A DNA stretch of 7,465 bases, from NCBI GenBank assembly GCA_016764535.1, contig JAESRR010000248.1:1-7465 (forward strand), written 5' to 3'. This DNA comes from Cohaesibacteraceae bacterium (GTDB lineage Bacteria; Pseudomonadota; Alphaproteobacteria; Rhizobiales; Cohaesibacteraceae). Made by a program: the position numbers and the translations under genes. The notes under the pieces were generated by a model. The model had not been told where the DNA came from. It worked only from the letters and a program-made list of their open reading frames with translations, and did not search any database. Below, piece after piece: positions 1 through 5,801 of this stretch. Numbering within the stretch: the stretch's first letter is position 1; each line of letters opens with the position of its first letter.

Positions 1-584
1 TTGACACCGCAATGTACGCAATCCGGAAATATGGTGGTAAGTTTGTATCAATTGAATCAAGTGAAAACAGGATTTATAAAGGGCAGGATCCCAATCGTAA
101 TTTTGGCCTGTCACGATCAGAAACAGCGTCCTGCAGCAATATGCGGAGCAAACCATCGCCGCTTTTCACCCGGGCCTTTATGAAACATTTCAACACTCGA
201 TATCCAGTACTAACGCTCCATAACAACACAAATGGCGGTGGTATTAGCGCCGCTAGATCCACAAGAGTAATGAAAGGCATGTTGAGCCCGCTGCGGGGTA
301 AAACCAGCCTGGGAGACCCGGATAACGCGATTTTATTCGCCGGTCGAAAGTCCTACTCAAAATCAACAACGGCGAAAAGTACTACGAAATACTTTCATGC
401 CAATGGTATCAATGTAATCTACGAGCATATTCGTTCAGGAAAAAGTGATTGTTCGCTATCTAACCATGTGGTACTTACAAGTGGTCGCAAATATTTCAAT
501 GTAGAAGCGCAACACGGGCATGGTAAATCTCAAGCAAAAATCGTTGATACATTGATCAAATTTTTGAAGAACAATAATGGTTAA
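1..584 (+). CDS. 3' part of an uncharacterised protein with DPNRxF / LHNN / NVEAxxGH motifs (5' end outside window)
   Basis: The reading frame is open to the left edge (first full codon at 3), so this is the C-terminal part of a longer protein; the ATG at 12 is probably internal. Numbering from that ATG, visible motifs are a GGKFVSIE strand (8-15), DPNRNF (26-31), a buried strand ending in LHNNTNG (69-75), an SDCSLS segment (145-150) and NVEAQHGH (163-170), then a short C-terminal helix and a TAA stop at 582-584. From memory, this order of motifs (DPNRxF, LHNN, SLS, NxEAxxGH) marks a poorly characterised family in which the H, N, D and E residues look like a metal or active site. I know no established reaction for it, and a hydrolase or amidase role would be inference. 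The next gene is a secreted metalloprotease in the same direction 101 bases away, so a shared cell-envelope role is possible. The coding call is firm; the function is not. Confidence 0.75.
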   Translation, partial: DTAMYAIRKYGGKFVSIESSENRIYKGQDPNRNFGLSRSETASCSNMRSKPSPLFTRAFMKHFNTRYPVLTLHNNTNGGGISAARSTRVMKGMLSPLRGKTSLGDPDNAILFAGRKSYSKSTTAKSTTKYFHANGINVIYEHIRSGKSDCSLSNHVVLTSGRKYFNVEAQHGHGKSQAKIVDTLIKFLKNNNG

Positions 585-674
585 CGTTCTTTAATTGTTC
601 CTGGATTAACTATACCCATCAAGATCCTTGAACTGATTATTGATATCAAGTTGTATTGTACATAGTTCTCAGTT

Positions 675-678
675 GAGG
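675..678 (+). promoter_or_regulatory. Ribosome binding site fixing a GTG start
   Basis: GAGG lies 7 bases before the GTG at 686. This supports GTG as the start of the DUF3152-type gene, because no ATG sits in frame before the signal peptide. Confidence 0.5.
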
Positions 679-685
679 CAGTTTT

Positions 686-1429
686 GTGTTTTTGCGTTCC
701 ACGAAAATTACGTTCAAAGTAATTATTGTATTTGCCATCTGTGGTATAATTCAAATGGCCGGTTCAAAACATGCCAATGCCGGTATGGTAGAAATGACCC
801 GGGCCATTGAACAAGCCAGGTTACAGATTAAACAACCTCCTGAACAAAAATACACACTCCTGAAATCACCTTACCTGCAAGGGTTCTCCTACCTGGATTT
901 ATTCAAAAGCATCATCCCGAAGCCAGCAAAACGCAAATCCCGAAAACGCATCATTTATTATAGTGTCCAGATTGAAAACAGTCTGCAAATTGATCTTCTC
1001 GAAACAACGAAAACCATTCAAAGAATCCTTCAGGATGGCCGTAGCTGGTCTGGCAAAAACCGCATCCATTTCATACCGGCAATTCCCGCCAAAAAACATT
1101 TGAACATTATTGTAGCATCCCCCCGGAAAGTGAACCGGTTTTGTCGTCCCCTGCGAACAAATTCCAGGTTCAGCTGCAGCAAGGGAAACCGTGTTGTTCT
1201 TAACGTTAAACGTTGGAAGACCGGAGTTCGACACTGGACAAAGAGTATTTTTGAATATCGGGCATATCTCGTAAATCATGAAGTCGGACACTTCCTTGGG
1301 CACCGGCACAAGCGTTGCCATAAACGAAATGCTCCTGCGCCCGTTATGATGCAGCAGACCAAATCATTCGGCCGTTGCCAGCCTAATGGATGGCCATATC
1401 CGCATAATCAGGTTGCACTTGGTAAATAG
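686..1429 (+). CDS. Secreted DUF3152-type zinc metalloprotease
   Basis: A 247-residue protein starting at GTG. The N-terminus is a signal peptide: basic residues at 4, 7 and 11, a hydrophobic core about 12-25, and an ANA cleavage site near residue 32. It should therefore act outside the cytoplasm. The domain covers about 88-237. It carries the metzincin-like zinc motif HEVGHFLGHRH at 198-208 (H198, H202 and H208 as ligands, E199 as general base), a Met-containing APVMMQQT segment at 217-224, and cysteines at 153, 164, 211 and 231 that could form disulfides. NVKRW (173-177) and WP (236-237) also fit the DUF3152 pattern as I recall it. The family is best known from actinobacteria; its substrate is unknown. 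No key residue is missing, so the enzyme should be active. It has no close partner downstream; the gap to the cytochrome gene is 233 bases. Confidence 0.88.
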   Translation: MFLRSTKITFKVIIVFAICGIIQMAGSKHANAGMVEMTRAIEQARLQIKQPPEQKYTLLKSPYLQGFSYLDLFKSIIPKPAKRKSRKRIIYYSVQIENSLQIDLLETTKTIQRILQDGRSWSGKNRIHFIPAIPAKKHLNIIVASPRKVNRFCRPLRTNSRFSCSKGNRVVLNVKRWKTGVRHWTKSIFEYRAYLVNHEVGHFLGHRHKRCHKRNAPAPVMMQQTKSFGRCQPNGWPYPHNQVALGK

Positions 1430-1446
1430 CAATCAATGCTTTTGGA

Positions 1447-1461
1447 TCTGGTGAGACCAGA
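1447..1461. repeat. Perfect inverted repeat TCTGGT-gag-ACCAGA
   Basis: Two perfect 6-base arms with a 3-base loop begin 18 bases after the stop of the metalloprotease gene. No T-run follows, so a classical terminator is not supported. It may be an mRNA 3'-end hairpin. The rest of the 1430-1662 spacer holds one further dyad (1555-1578) and no convincing gene. Confidence 0.4.
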
Positions 1462-1554
1462 CACTGGCAAACCGCTTTTCAAACTTCCGACAGTCTGCCA
1501 TTGTCAAAATCTCCGGGGGAGAGGCGTCGACCTGAAATAATTGTTGGGGGAAAC

Positions 1555-1578
1555 ATTGTGTAGAACTATCAACACAAT
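1555..1578. promoter_or_regulatory. Inverted repeat ATTGTGT-N10-ACACAAT upstream of the cytochrome gene (possible operator)
   Basis: Two perfect 7-base arms separated by 10 bases lie 84 bases before the cytochrome c start. The symmetry and position suit a dimeric regulator. The inner TGT-N10-ACA matches the spacing known for NifA-type activator sites, but no convincing sigma-54 promoter follows, so I do not assign a regulator. Confidence 0.35.
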
Positions 1579-1662
1579 CCTACCCATTTGTTTCAATAGA
1601 CAGCACCGCATGCCTGCCAAAATCGCCGGGCAAACCGTCAAAGTGGGAAGAGGACCAGTCTC

Positions 1663-2589
1663 ATGATACGTTTTTTATTGAAGCTTGCAGCAGCAGGAGC
1701 AGTTGTCGGAGGAACCGTATTTTGGATACTGACAATCCCCAATACACTTGATGCATCCGATTTGCCGGACCACAATGCAGACCTTGCAAACGGCGAATAC
1801 ATGTTCAACATCGGTGGCTGCGCATCCTGCCATGCCGCGCCAAAATCGACCGGTGATGCACGTCAGGTCCTGGTGGGTGGGGTAACCCTGGGATCTCCAT
1901 TTGGCGATTTTCATGTTCCCAACATCTCGCAAGACAAGGAAACAGGCATCGGCGGATGGAGCGATATCGATTTTATCAATGCCATGGTCAAAGGCGTTTC
2001 GCCCGAAGGGCAACACTATTTTCCAGCATTTCCCTATCGGTCCTATCAGAATATGACAATCCCGGATTTGCTTGATTTAAAGGCTTTCCTCGACACAACC
2101 CCGGCCAAATCATCACAGGTTCCTGATCACGAATTGCCGTTCCCGTTTAACATCCGGCGCTCTGTTGGCATGTGGAAATTGATGTATCTGGACGGAAAAC
2201 CGGCAGACCCTGCACCCGATGCAAGTGACAGCATAAAACGCGGCGCCTATCTGGTTCAGGGCCCCGCTCATTGCGGCGAATGCCATACACCACGCGATAT
2301 TCTTGGTGGACCGATTGATGCTCGCAGCTTTGGTGGCGCACCCAATCCGGAAGGCAAGGGATTTATCCCCAATATCACACCACATAAAACCGGCATCAAA
2401 TCATGGAGCGAGGATGAACTGGTCACCAGTTTTGAAGACGGCTTCAAACCGGATTTCGATTCTTTTGGTAGTTCCATGGTGGAAGTGCAGATCAACCTGT
2501 CTCTCATAAATGACGGGGACAGACGAGCTATTGCACAATATCTATTGTCTCTTGATCCGGTTGACGCCCAGCGACCACCGAAGAAATAA
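1663..2589 (+). CDS. Diheme cytochrome c, membrane-anchored or exported
   Basis: A 308-residue protein; AAGAGGA at 1648-1654 is the ribosome binding site for the ATG at 1663. A hydrophobic N-terminal segment (about 4-24) serves as signal or anchor, placing the protein in the periplasm or on the outer face of the inner membrane. There are two c-type domains with heme sites CASCH (53-57) and CGECH (204-208). The second domain has a good axial Met candidate at M272 in a GSSMVEV segment. In the first, the YFPAFPYRSY stretch (119-128) has Phe where alcohol dehydrogenase cytochrome subunits, as I recall, have the ligand Met (PAMPY); M131 is an alternative. The paired domains and the PAFPYRSY and WKLMYLDGKP segments resemble cytochrome subunits or partners of periplasmic PQQ- or flavin-linked dehydrogenases. 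No dehydrogenase gene lies in the window, so the electron donor is unknown. The gene appears to be transcribed alone. Confidence 0.9.
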   Translation: MIRFLLKLAAAGAVVGGTVFWILTIPNTLDASDLPDHNADLANGEYMFNIGGCASCHAAPKSTGDARQVLVGGVTLGSPFGDFHVPNISQDKETGIGGWSDIDFINAMVKGVSPEGQHYFPAFPYRSYQNMTIPDLLDLKAFLDTTPAKSSQVPDHELPFPFNIRRSVGMWKLMYLDGKPADPAPDASDSIKRGAYLVQGPAHCGECHTPRDILGGPIDARSFGGAPNPEGKGFIPNITPHKTGIKSWSEDELVTSFEDGFKPDFDSFGSSMVEVQINLSLINDGDRRAIAQYLLSLDPVDAQRPPKK

Positions 2590-2611
2590 CATACCAATCC
2601 ATCTGCAAAGT

Positions 2612-2633
2612 CCGGCACCTGACATGGAGCCGG
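2612..2633 (+). terminator. Possible terminator hairpin after the cytochrome gene
   Basis: Arms CCGGCACC and GGAGCCGG pair apart from one A-A mismatch, around a 6-base loop, 23 bases after the cytochrome stop. A short TTTT run comes only at 2643-2646, about 9 bases after the stem, so termination would be weak. The rest of the spacer up to 2818 is AT-rich, with no gene that I can support. Confidence 0.4.
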
Positions 2634-2818
2634 GCAGCAGGGTTTTCTATTTAAATACAGGATCTCATTCCAAAATCATCATTCAATTAATGGTGTTTTT
2701 ACAGAGTTCGGCAACCAGTTTTAACAAAAGGCTTTGCTTCCAACCACCCATTTATTGTTTTCTGCCATCCTGCAAACCTGGGGAAATAATATCCCGAAAA
2801 GGGAATGGTGGGAATTCA

Positions 2819-4015
2819 ATGACCGATGTTTTACTGGAATCAGTACGCGCAATTGTTCTGTTCGGAATAGTGGTCTTTTTACTTGGGACCGGCATCGGTA
2901 AAACCGAACATGCCCGCCGTGGCTGGCGCTGGATATTTGCCGGTTTCTGTCTGCTATTGCTGGGAGCTGTTGTTGACATCACAGACAATTACGACAGTCT
3001 CAATCCCTATGTGATTATCGGCGACACACCGGCTCAGGCCTTTCTGGAAAAATTCGTCGGCTTTCTCGGTGGTTTTATCTGTCTTGCTGTAGGGCTGGTT
3101 GTCTGGATACCGCAAGTCAAACGCCAGTCTGAAGAAATTGAATTGCGTATAAAAGCCGAGGAAAATTACCTCAAAACCAATACGCGGCTCAAACAGGTTC
3201 TGGCGGATGTGTCGAGCTCCCGCGAGAACGTTGAAAAAACGCTTGAATCAGCCGTTGTTCGCAACGAAATGCAAACCCATTACGCAAGTATGGCCACCCA
3301 CCAGATCCAGACGACCCTTGCAATAATCAATGCCACTGCCAACAAGGTCAAAAACCTTTCAAATGATAGCAAACTGTTGCCCGAAGATGCAGTTCGCAAC
3401 ATGGAAGAAACCTCGGTTGCTGTACGGCATATGGTGCGTTTGATGAAAAACACCCTGACTGCTGCCCAGCGTCGGGATGGCAAAATCAACATCGAAATTG
3501 AAGATTGCAACGTTGCGACAATCGTTCGCCAGGTTTGCGACAGGGCCCAGCAGGAAACGCCAGATTACACCATTACACCTGCGATTCTGGACATACCGGA
3601 AACCATCCCCGCCGATATTGGAGCCGTCGAACAGATCCTCACCGACATGATTTATATTGCAATTGAAATGGCGCATGATCGCAACTTCATAGATGTTGAA
3701 GTCCACGCAGTTGCAGATCAGATAGTTGTGACAGTGGTGGACAATGGAAATCACCCAAGTGAGGAAGAGGCCGCGATTGCAAAAGCCCACAGCGCCGTCA
3801 GAACAAGACCAAGCAATAATACAGATCCTGCACTGGGGTTAAGAATGGCGTCTGTACTGGCAGAACTTCATGACGGATTGCTCAATGTCGTTAATGGGGA
3901 TGATCAGGGCCATTGTTATACGCTGTATCTACCGATAGCAGGGCCGGATCTGGGCAAGCGCGACAACACTCCCCTGACTAATGAAACAACAGATGCCCTA
4001 ACCGCCATCGCCTGA
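2819..4015 (+). CDS. Membrane sensor histidine kinase, orphan, with degenerate ATP-binding domain
   Basis: I start the gene at ATG 2819 (398 residues), behind GGTGGGA at 2807-2813. The frame stays open further upstream, but that part overlaps the cytochrome gene and lacks coding character. Three hydrophobic segments (about 11-28, 37-56 and 78-97) form a small membrane sensor with almost no periplasmic domain. A charged, probably coiled-coil linker (about 103-150) follows. The dimerisation helix contains an H-box, ASMATHQIQTTLAII (156-170), with H161 as the presumed phosphorylation site. The HATPase region (about 265-372) is recognisable but eroded. At the N-box (about 272-284, ILTDMIYIAIEMA) the usual Asn positions appear as Asp and Ile. 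The G1 box is DNGNHP instead of DxGxG, and the G2 box reads PALGL. ATP binding may therefore be weak or lost. No response regulator is adjacent. It could be an atypical kinase, a phosphatase or a scaffold. Confidence 0.85.
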   Translation: MTDVLLESVRAIVLFGIVVFLLGTGIGKTEHARRGWRWIFAGFCLLLLGAVVDITDNYDSLNPYVIIGDTPAQAFLEKFVGFLGGFICLAVGLVVWIPQVKRQSEEIELRIKAEENYLKTNTRLKQVLADVSSSRENVEKTLESAVVRNEMQTHYASMATHQIQTTLAIINATANKVKNLSNDSKLLPEDAVRNMEETSVAVRHMVRLMKNTLTAAQRRDGKINIEIEDCNVATIVRQVCDRAQQETPDYTITPAILDIPETIPADIGAVEQILTDMIYIAIEMAHDRNFIDVEVHAVADQIVVTVVDNGNHPSEEEAAIAKAHSAVRTRPSNNTDPALGLRMASVLAELHDGLLNVVNGDDQGHCYTLYLPIAGPDLGKRDNTPLTNETTDALTAIA

Positions 4016-4054
4016 GTTTCGCCTGGAAACAATATTGGGTACGTCAATTGCAAC

Positions 4055-4071
4055 GAAATCCCCGCGATTTC
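4055..4071. repeat. Small inverted repeat between convergent genes
   Basis: GAAATC and GATTTC arms with a CCCGC loop sit between the stops of the kinase gene and the MerT-like gene, which converge here. It could help end transcription from both sides, but there is no T-run, so this remains a weak call. Confidence 0.3.
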
Positions 4072-4098
4072 AGGGTTACTCAATAGCGACAGGCACGC

Positions 4099-4446
4099 TT
4101 ACATATATCCAATTATCAAATCATTCAGGTCCCGCTCAAATATATAAATACCAAGGGCAACAATGGTGAGAGCGGTACAGGATGCCAATAATACAGATGT
4201 AGCACGGCTGGCCTGTTGTTTTGACTGCATGAACCAGGCAAAAATCAGAAACAAAAACGAAATCCCGATCACATAAGGACTAACCGCGGCAATATCTCCA
4301 AATATCGCCATACCCCCAAATGTAGCTACCCAGACGCCCGACAGACCAGTGAGCATCAGGCCCATCGGCAAAATGCAACAGAGTGCTGACAGAAATGCCA
4401 GTATGGAACCGGTAAAACCGGAATAGGAAAGTGTTCTGCTGGCCAT
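4099..4446 (-). CDS. merT: MerT-like metal-ion transport protein (inner membrane)
   Basis: A 115-residue protein, close to the usual MerT length (116 in Tn501 as I recall). Helices lie at about 13-35, 56-73 and 84-103. The first helix contains a vicinal pair, C23-C24, in SALCCILP, matching the MerT pair that takes up Hg(II) from the periplasmic side. The following GLSGVWVATF segment (34-43) also matches the family. The second cysteine pair, normally in the cytoplasmic loop after helix 2, is missing; the only other cysteine is C90. I chose ATG 4446 because an upstream ATG at 4536 would run through the promoter and into the regulator gene; AAAGGGA at 4458-4464 is a possible, rather distant, ribosome binding site. 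It is divergent from the MerR-family gene and preceded by a MerR-type promoter, so metal induction is very likely. No merP or merA is present. MerF-like or another soft-metal role is possible. Confidence 0.78.
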   Translation of the reverse strand: MASRTLSYSGFTGSILAFLSALCCILPMGLMLTGLSGVWVATFGGMAIFGDIAAVSPYVIGISFLFLIFAWFMQSKQQASRATSVLLASCTALTIVALGIYIFERDLNDLIIGYM

Positions 4447-4486
4447 ACGATGTGCAATCCCTTTGCCATGATTGGCGTTATCTGGC

Positions 4487-4517
4487 AATATGAAAACTGT
4501 AGTCGCTACAGGAGCAA
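4487..4517 (-). promoter_or_regulatory. MerR-type promoter and operator for the MerT-like gene
   Basis: Read on the minus strand, -35 TTGCTC (4512-4517) and -10 CATATT (4487-4492) are separated by exactly 19 bases, the over-long spacing typical of MerR-activated promoters. Inside the spacer is a perfect 15-base dyad, CTGTAG-cga-CTACAG (4497-4511), directly next to the -35 element, as in mer, pbr and cad operators. The regulator bound here would hold the promoter silent and untwist it on metal binding. The dyad also overlaps the ribosome binding site of the divergent regulator gene and lies near its start, which suggests autoregulation. Confidence 0.78.
4510..4514 (+). promoter_or_regulatory. 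Ribosome binding site of the MerR-family gene
   Basis: AGGAG lies 8 bases before ATG 4523 and decides this start over the in-frame ATG at 4472, which would add 17 residues that do not belong to the family. The site overlaps the edge of the operator dyad. Confidence 0.65.
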
Positions 4518-4522
4518 CACAC

Positions 4523-4936
4523 ATGGACGTTACCATAGGCGAGGCAGCCCGGCGCAGCGGCGTTCATATCGAGACCATTCGCTATTATGAACGTGAGAAA
4601 ATTATTCCAAAGCCGATTCGTACAGATGCCGGACGACGGCTGTATGACGACGCAGCCATCGGCAGGCTTTCGTTCGTCAGGCGGTGCCGGGAAATGGGCT
4701 TCCCGATGAAACAGGTCCGGATACTGATGCAATTGAAGTCAGGAGGGTTGTCACCTGACGATGCAACGTCCTGCAATGACGCAAGAATTATAGGTGAAGC
4801 ACACATTGTGGAAGTCAGACAGAAAATTGCTGAATTACAACAGCTGGAACGTTCCCTTGGTACTCTGATTGAGCAATGCAAAACAAATACAGCAGCATGT
4901 CCCATGCTTTCCAGCCTGTTTGCAGAACAAACCTGA
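4523..4936 (+). CDS. MerR-family metal-responsive transcription regulator
   Basis: A 137-residue protein. The winged helix-turn-helix occupies about 1-70, with the family signature IRYYEREKIIPKP (19-31), GRRLY (37-41) and FVRRCREMGF (51-60). A long dimerisation helix (about 85-118) follows, then the metal loop. Cysteines at 84, 119 and 126 match the three-Cys metal site of the family, the last in ACPML. The gap between C84 and C119 (35) equals that of Tn501 MerR (82/117). The second gap is 7, against 9 in Tn501 MerR (117/126), which as I recall fits CadR/PbrR-type sensors (CadR 77/112/119) better. It is therefore a thiol-metal sensor (Hg, Cd or Pb), with the metal undecided, and I give no symbol. 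It lies divergent from a MerT-like gene across a 76-base gap and most likely controls it and itself. A 6-base hairpin overlaps the stop codon. Confidence 0.9.
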   Translation: MDVTIGEAARRSGVHIETIRYYEREKIIPKPIRTDAGRRLYDDAAIGRLSFVRRCREMGFPMKQVRILMQLKSGGLSPDDATSCNDARIIGEAHIVEVRQKIAELQQLERSLGTLIEQCKTNTAACPMLSSLFAEQT

Positions 4937-4951
4937 TCGGACAACCCGATC
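4935..4951 (+). terminator. Hairpin overlapping the MerR-family stop codon (weak terminator candidate)
   Basis: GATCGG and CCGATC pair perfectly around an ACAAC loop, starting inside the TGA stop. No T-run follows, so rho-independent termination is uncertain. Confidence 0.35.
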
Positions 4952-4993
4952 CAGTGACTCTCGAAATCGCCGCCTGATTGGACTCAGCACCCA

Positions 4994-5016
4994 TTTGTTG
5001 TTATATCGTCAACAAA
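4994..5016. promoter_or_regulatory. Inverted repeat TTTGTTG-N9-CAACAAA upstream of the HTH regulator (candidate operator)
   Basis: Two perfect 7-base arms separated by 9 AT-rich bases lie about 90 bases before the regulator start. The spacer contains TATATC, a possible -10 element with a weak TTGGAC (4978-4983) 18 bases upstream. A dyad over a promoter in front of a Cro/CI-type gene suits autorepression. The promoter itself is weakly supported. Confidence 0.42.
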
Positions 5017-5086
5017 CTGTTCATTAACCAAATTGCACGATCACCCGTCAGGTGCCCTGTGCAGGCGTTGATACGTAAGGGTGAAT

Positions 5087-5107
5087 ATGGCACCAATAAC
5101 CACATGA
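5087..5107 (+). CDS. Six-codon leader ORF (MAPITT) overlapping the regulator start
   Basis: ATG GCA CCA ATA ACC ACA TGA is preceded 5 bases upstream by AAGGG (5077-5081), a better ribosome binding site than anything near the regulator's own ATG. Its TGA overlaps that ATG as ATGA (5104-5107), the usual arrangement for translational coupling. The peptide itself is probably without function; the ORF would load ribosomes for the next gene. Such a short ORF can arise by chance, so this rests on the RBS and the overlap together. Confidence 0.4.
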   Translation: MAPITT

Positions 5108-5733
5108 ACGAGAACGACCCCGTAATCAACAAGGACTGGTTTTTCGACCGTCTGCGCAGCGAAAAAAAATCCCTGCGTGGAATGGCTCGCCATCTGGAGC
5201 TGGACGCGTCGGCAGTCAGTCGTATGCTTTCCGGTCAACGCAACATGCAAATGCAGGAAGTCAATGAAATTGCACGCTTCCTCAATGCTCCGGTGACCGA
5301 GGTTTTGAAACACGCTGGCGTTTCGATGGATCAGGATGGTCAGGCCACCCCTGTTGTGTTGGCGGCAGTTATTGATGAAAAAGGCACGGTGCAACGTCTG
5401 ACTAACGCACGACCTTTGCCGCACGAAACTCTTGCAAGGGTTCGGGCAGCTTTGGGCAACCCGGATGAGAGCGTGATTGCGGCCCAGATCAGGGCCAGCA
5501 CCGGTCCCCTTGCGGTTTGGGACGATGCAGTGATTCTATTTCGCGCCACCCAGCGGGTTGAGCCTGAGGCAATAGGTGCCATGGCTATCGTACGCTTGAT
5601 GGACGGAAACCAGTATTTCTGCCGAATTGATCGTGCGCGCAAAACGGGAGAGGCAAGCCTGCGCCTGACAGAAGGGGATATCCTTGATGTAGAGCTGGAT
5701 ACCGCAACTCCGGTGCTTGCTGTTGTCCCCTGA
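5104..5733 (+). CDS. Cro/CI-type helix-turn-helix regulator with S24-like C-terminal domain
   Basis: A 209-residue protein started at ATG 5104. The frame is open back to a TTG at 4978, but the extra part looks non-coding and contains the candidate promoter and dyad. The helix-turn-helix covers about 10-72: SLRGMARHL (23-31) is the first helix of the motif and DASAVSRMLSG (34-44) the recognition helix, followed by IARFLNAPVTEVLKHAG. After a linker, a beta-rich domain (about 83-209) with GPLAVWDDAVILF (134-146) and AIVRLMDGNQYFCRIDR (161-177) resembles the LexA/CI peptidase S24 fold. I see no convincing Ser-Lys dyad: the stretch that should carry the Lys reads FCRIDR. It probably serves dimerisation or ligand sensing rather than self-cleavage. 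It is followed 299 bases later by a paralog that lacks the DNA-binding helices. The target is unknown; autorepression is plausible from the dyad upstream. Confidence 0.83.
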   Translation: MNENDPVINKDWFFDRLRSEKKSLRGMARHLELDASAVSRMLSGQRNMQMQEVNEIARFLNAPVTEVLKHAGVSMDQDGQATPVVLAAVIDEKGTVQRLTNARPLPHETLARVRAALGNPDESVIAAQIRASTGPLAVWDDAVILFRATQRVEPEAIGAMAIVRLMDGNQYFCRIDRARKTGEASLRLTEGDILDVELDTATPVLAVVP

Positions 5734-5784
5734 AGGTGACATAAACATCGTCTGGTTGAAGGAACCGGACAACCGGCAGGATCC

Positions 5785-5801
5785 TGACCGCATTATGGTC
5801 A
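5785..5801. promoter_or_regulatory. Inverted repeat TGACC-N7-GGTCA between the paralogous regulators
   Basis: Perfect 5-base arms with a 7-base spacer lie about 50 bases after the first regulator and just before a CATAAT hexamer (5805-5810). It is a modest operator candidate. The rest of the 5734-6032 spacer is AT-rich, with no gene and no promoter that I can place with confidence. Confidence 0.25.

Noticed and set aside
1..183. 60-codon plus-strand frame at the left edge
   Set aside because: It is out of frame with the conserved DPNRxF-family protein and has no features of its own.
899..1321. 140-codon frame on the minus strand opposite the metalloprotease gene
   Set aside because: It is a shadow of a gene with a clear zinc motif and signal peptide; the translated sequence has no family features.
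1436..1540. 34-codon ORF between the metalloprotease and cytochrome genes
   Set aside because: It has no ribosome binding site, contains the 1447-1461 inverted repeat, and shows no recognisable protein features.
1555..1578. NifA activator site with a sigma-54 promoter for the cytochrome gene
   Set aside because: TGT-N10-ACA is present, but no GG/GC -24/-12 element lies between it and the gene.
2510..2818. N-terminal extension of the histidine kinase frame by about 100 residues
   Set aside because: It overlaps the cytochrome c gene and the hairpin after it and shows no domain or membrane pattern; ATG 2819 has a ribosome binding site directly before the first membrane helix.
4447..4536. Longer MerT-like protein starting at ATG 4536
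   Set aside because: The extra 30 residues cover the promoter, the operator and the start of the divergent regulator; 4446 gives the normal family length.
4585..4944. Minus-strand frame opposite the MerR-family gene
   Set aside because: The plus strand encodes an unmistakable MerR-family protein; the opposite frame is cysteine-, serine- and arginine-rich noise.
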